Under the pieces are notes generated by a model that saw only the letters and a program-made list of their open reading frames with translations, was not told the origin of the DNA and searched no databases. DNA of 53,329 nucleotides from Seminavis robusta (Eukaryota; Bacillariophyta; Bacillariophyceae; Naviculales; Naviculaceae), in assembly GCA_903772945.1 (NCBI GenBank), contig CAICTM010000678.1, positions 1-53,329 of the forward strand. The letters are read 5' to 3'. The position numbers and the translations under genes were made by a program. Shown here one piece after another: positions 52,345 through 53,329 of the stretch (position 1 is the stretch's first letter; each line of letters begins with the position of its first letter).

Positions 52345-53329
52345 CAGCTTTCCGCATACTTCCCAATCGACCAGCTGGAATGTTTCAGGGGACAGTCTGC
52401 AGGGGCAAGGTAGTGGTCAGAAGTCCAAGTATTCTTCAATAGCAGGGAGGCAGATTAGGTCTAACAATGCTTGTCGGTGTGGTGAAGCAAGTTTCCGCCG
52501 ATTGTGCCAAAGTGACCAACCTTCTCCGCCGATGGGGGTGATGGGAGGGAGAACCCAAATGGGTTCGCATTGACAATGGCTGTCCAGTACTCTTTGGCTT
52601 TGGTGTCCATGTGCACATTGAGAGCTTCAAGGGGGCTCAGTTCGTGGTCTGTGTGGTCATCCATATGCCCGTCGATGTGTTCTGTCTCAAATGTTACATT
52701 GCTTTCTGGATGTGCATCCAAGGGCATGGGTCAAGTCAAATGATTGGCTTGTTGGGGTCTGTGGACGAATCCATTGTAAAACACCAGTAAGGTCAGATAG
52801 AGCTATCACATCCAACCGTAACTTCCCATCAGTTATCCCAAATAGGTCACAGATGATTTTGTAATGATGACGATCGCAAGAAAGCCAGAGAGTTCACACC
52901 TAAGAGTCACCGTCATGTAAGGGGCCTGGAACGATGTTGAACGAGTCAGTTCCATTGCTGGGTTTTGTGCCTACTAGGATAGACGGAGAGGTGCCAATTC
53001 GGTTCTTGAGAGAAACGTCACTCACAGCCACACATGTTCCTTCGCGGATGCACTCAGCAAGGTGTTGACCTCCATCTGAGACTTGGAAATGATCAATAGC
53101 CCATTTTAAGTCAGGAGGGAGGTGTGTGATAAGACCATAAGGGTATCAGTGGGATGTGGTGGAGTTGGCGGGATGTGTATACCAGTGTTCCTAAGTAGGA
53201 GTTGGGGTGGAGTTGTTCCCTCGGGGGACACTTGGCACTGAAGATCCAACTCCCTGCCTCGAAGAGTTCCCCGGACAATGGAGGTCGCTGGAGGCTGGTA
53301 GGAGGTATCAAGGGCTGTCCGTGGTCAAG

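Larger units (their letters stand above)
51320..53329 (-). mobile_element. LINE-like retroelement, 3' end, decayed
   Basis: Minus-strand fragment running off the right edge. From 5' to 3': an RNase H-like part (about 53329-52740; SDVSLKNRIGTSPSIL, NIVPGP, the DLFGITDGKLRLDVIALSDL stretch, then HMDDHTDHELSPLEALNVHM at about 52620-52680). Then a CCHC-like tail, DDDRCPRCGTPEDTTHALQC (about 52190-52250), preceded by TLPLGMRRWCTKHASENC. Then WSLWEHRNK and a final helical part ending at 51486, then a 3' UTR with a hairpin and three motif repeats. The layout is that of diatom non-LTR (RT-RNaseH-CCHC) elements, but the RT itself is outside the window. Several frame shifts and stops make it non-functional. 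Confidence 0.75.

Noticed and set aside
1..53329. tRNA, rRNA or snRNA genes
   Set aside because: I looked for A/B-box and cloverleaf patterns in the gene-free stretches and found none; a covariance-model scan would be decisive.

Overview
This is eukaryotic nuclear DNA, most probably from a pennate diatom (a raphid pennate such as Seminavis is my best guess, by family recognition only). The grounds are: two single-pass membrane proteins with a cytoplasmic N-terminus and diatom-type leucine-rich repeats; a CRAL-TRIO-like protein joined to a DUF6824 domain; 27-residue ankyrin-like repeats of the stramenopile type; decayed Ty1/copia-like elements whose Gag has the diatom double-cysteine layout; a LINE-like fragment with an RNase H and CCHC tail; and short GT-AG introns of 76 to 127 bp. 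No prokaryotic features, tRNA, rRNA or CRISPR array were seen.

Layout. 1-5313: the 5' half (minus strand) of a decayed copia-like element, A; its 3' part lies beyond the left edge. 5628-10145: UTP22/NOL6-like ribosome-biogenesis gene in two exons. 10514-11809: F-box-like/ankyrin-repeat gene with an in-frame TGA. 12200-12970: fatty acid hydroxylase superfamily enzyme. 13766-15550: LRR membrane protein 1. 16630-27460: a nested transposon block. Two inverted arms of about 600 bp surround a complete copia-like element B (17596-25888), which has 150/152-bp LTRs, a CAAGG target duplication, PBS, PPT and the order gag-PR-INT-RT-RNaseH. 27785-29024: CRAL-TRIO protein. 29443-31383: RNI/LRR-like protein. 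31780-33523: CRAL-TRIO-like plus DUF6824 protein with one frame break. 34095-34428: MITE-like element. 34648-35766: three-exon short-chain dehydrogenase. 36659-38248: secreted alpha-helical repeat protein. 38629-39781: NmrA-like NAD(P)-binding protein. 41130-42324: secreted Pro/Thr-rich protein with seven C-x5-C modules. 42615-45430: three-exon LRR membrane protein 2. 46380-49979: a convergent pair, an unknown 203-aa protein and a DDE-transposase-like protein. About 51320-53329: 3' end of a LINE-like element, minus strand, running off the right edge.

The genes do not form a pathway; this is a mosaic of ordinary host genes and several transposon classes. The strongest new leads are the nested element with its intact insertion signature, the cysteine-module secreted protein whose cysteines all lie in C-x5-C pairs, the exactly spaced KD-x-EGY repeats in LRR protein 2, the transposase-like gene with its convergent partner, and the conserved-looking hairpin plus triple repeat at the 3' end of the LINE-like element. 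Exon structures were joined by hand, with phase and total length checked. All domain names come from motif recognition, not from searches.
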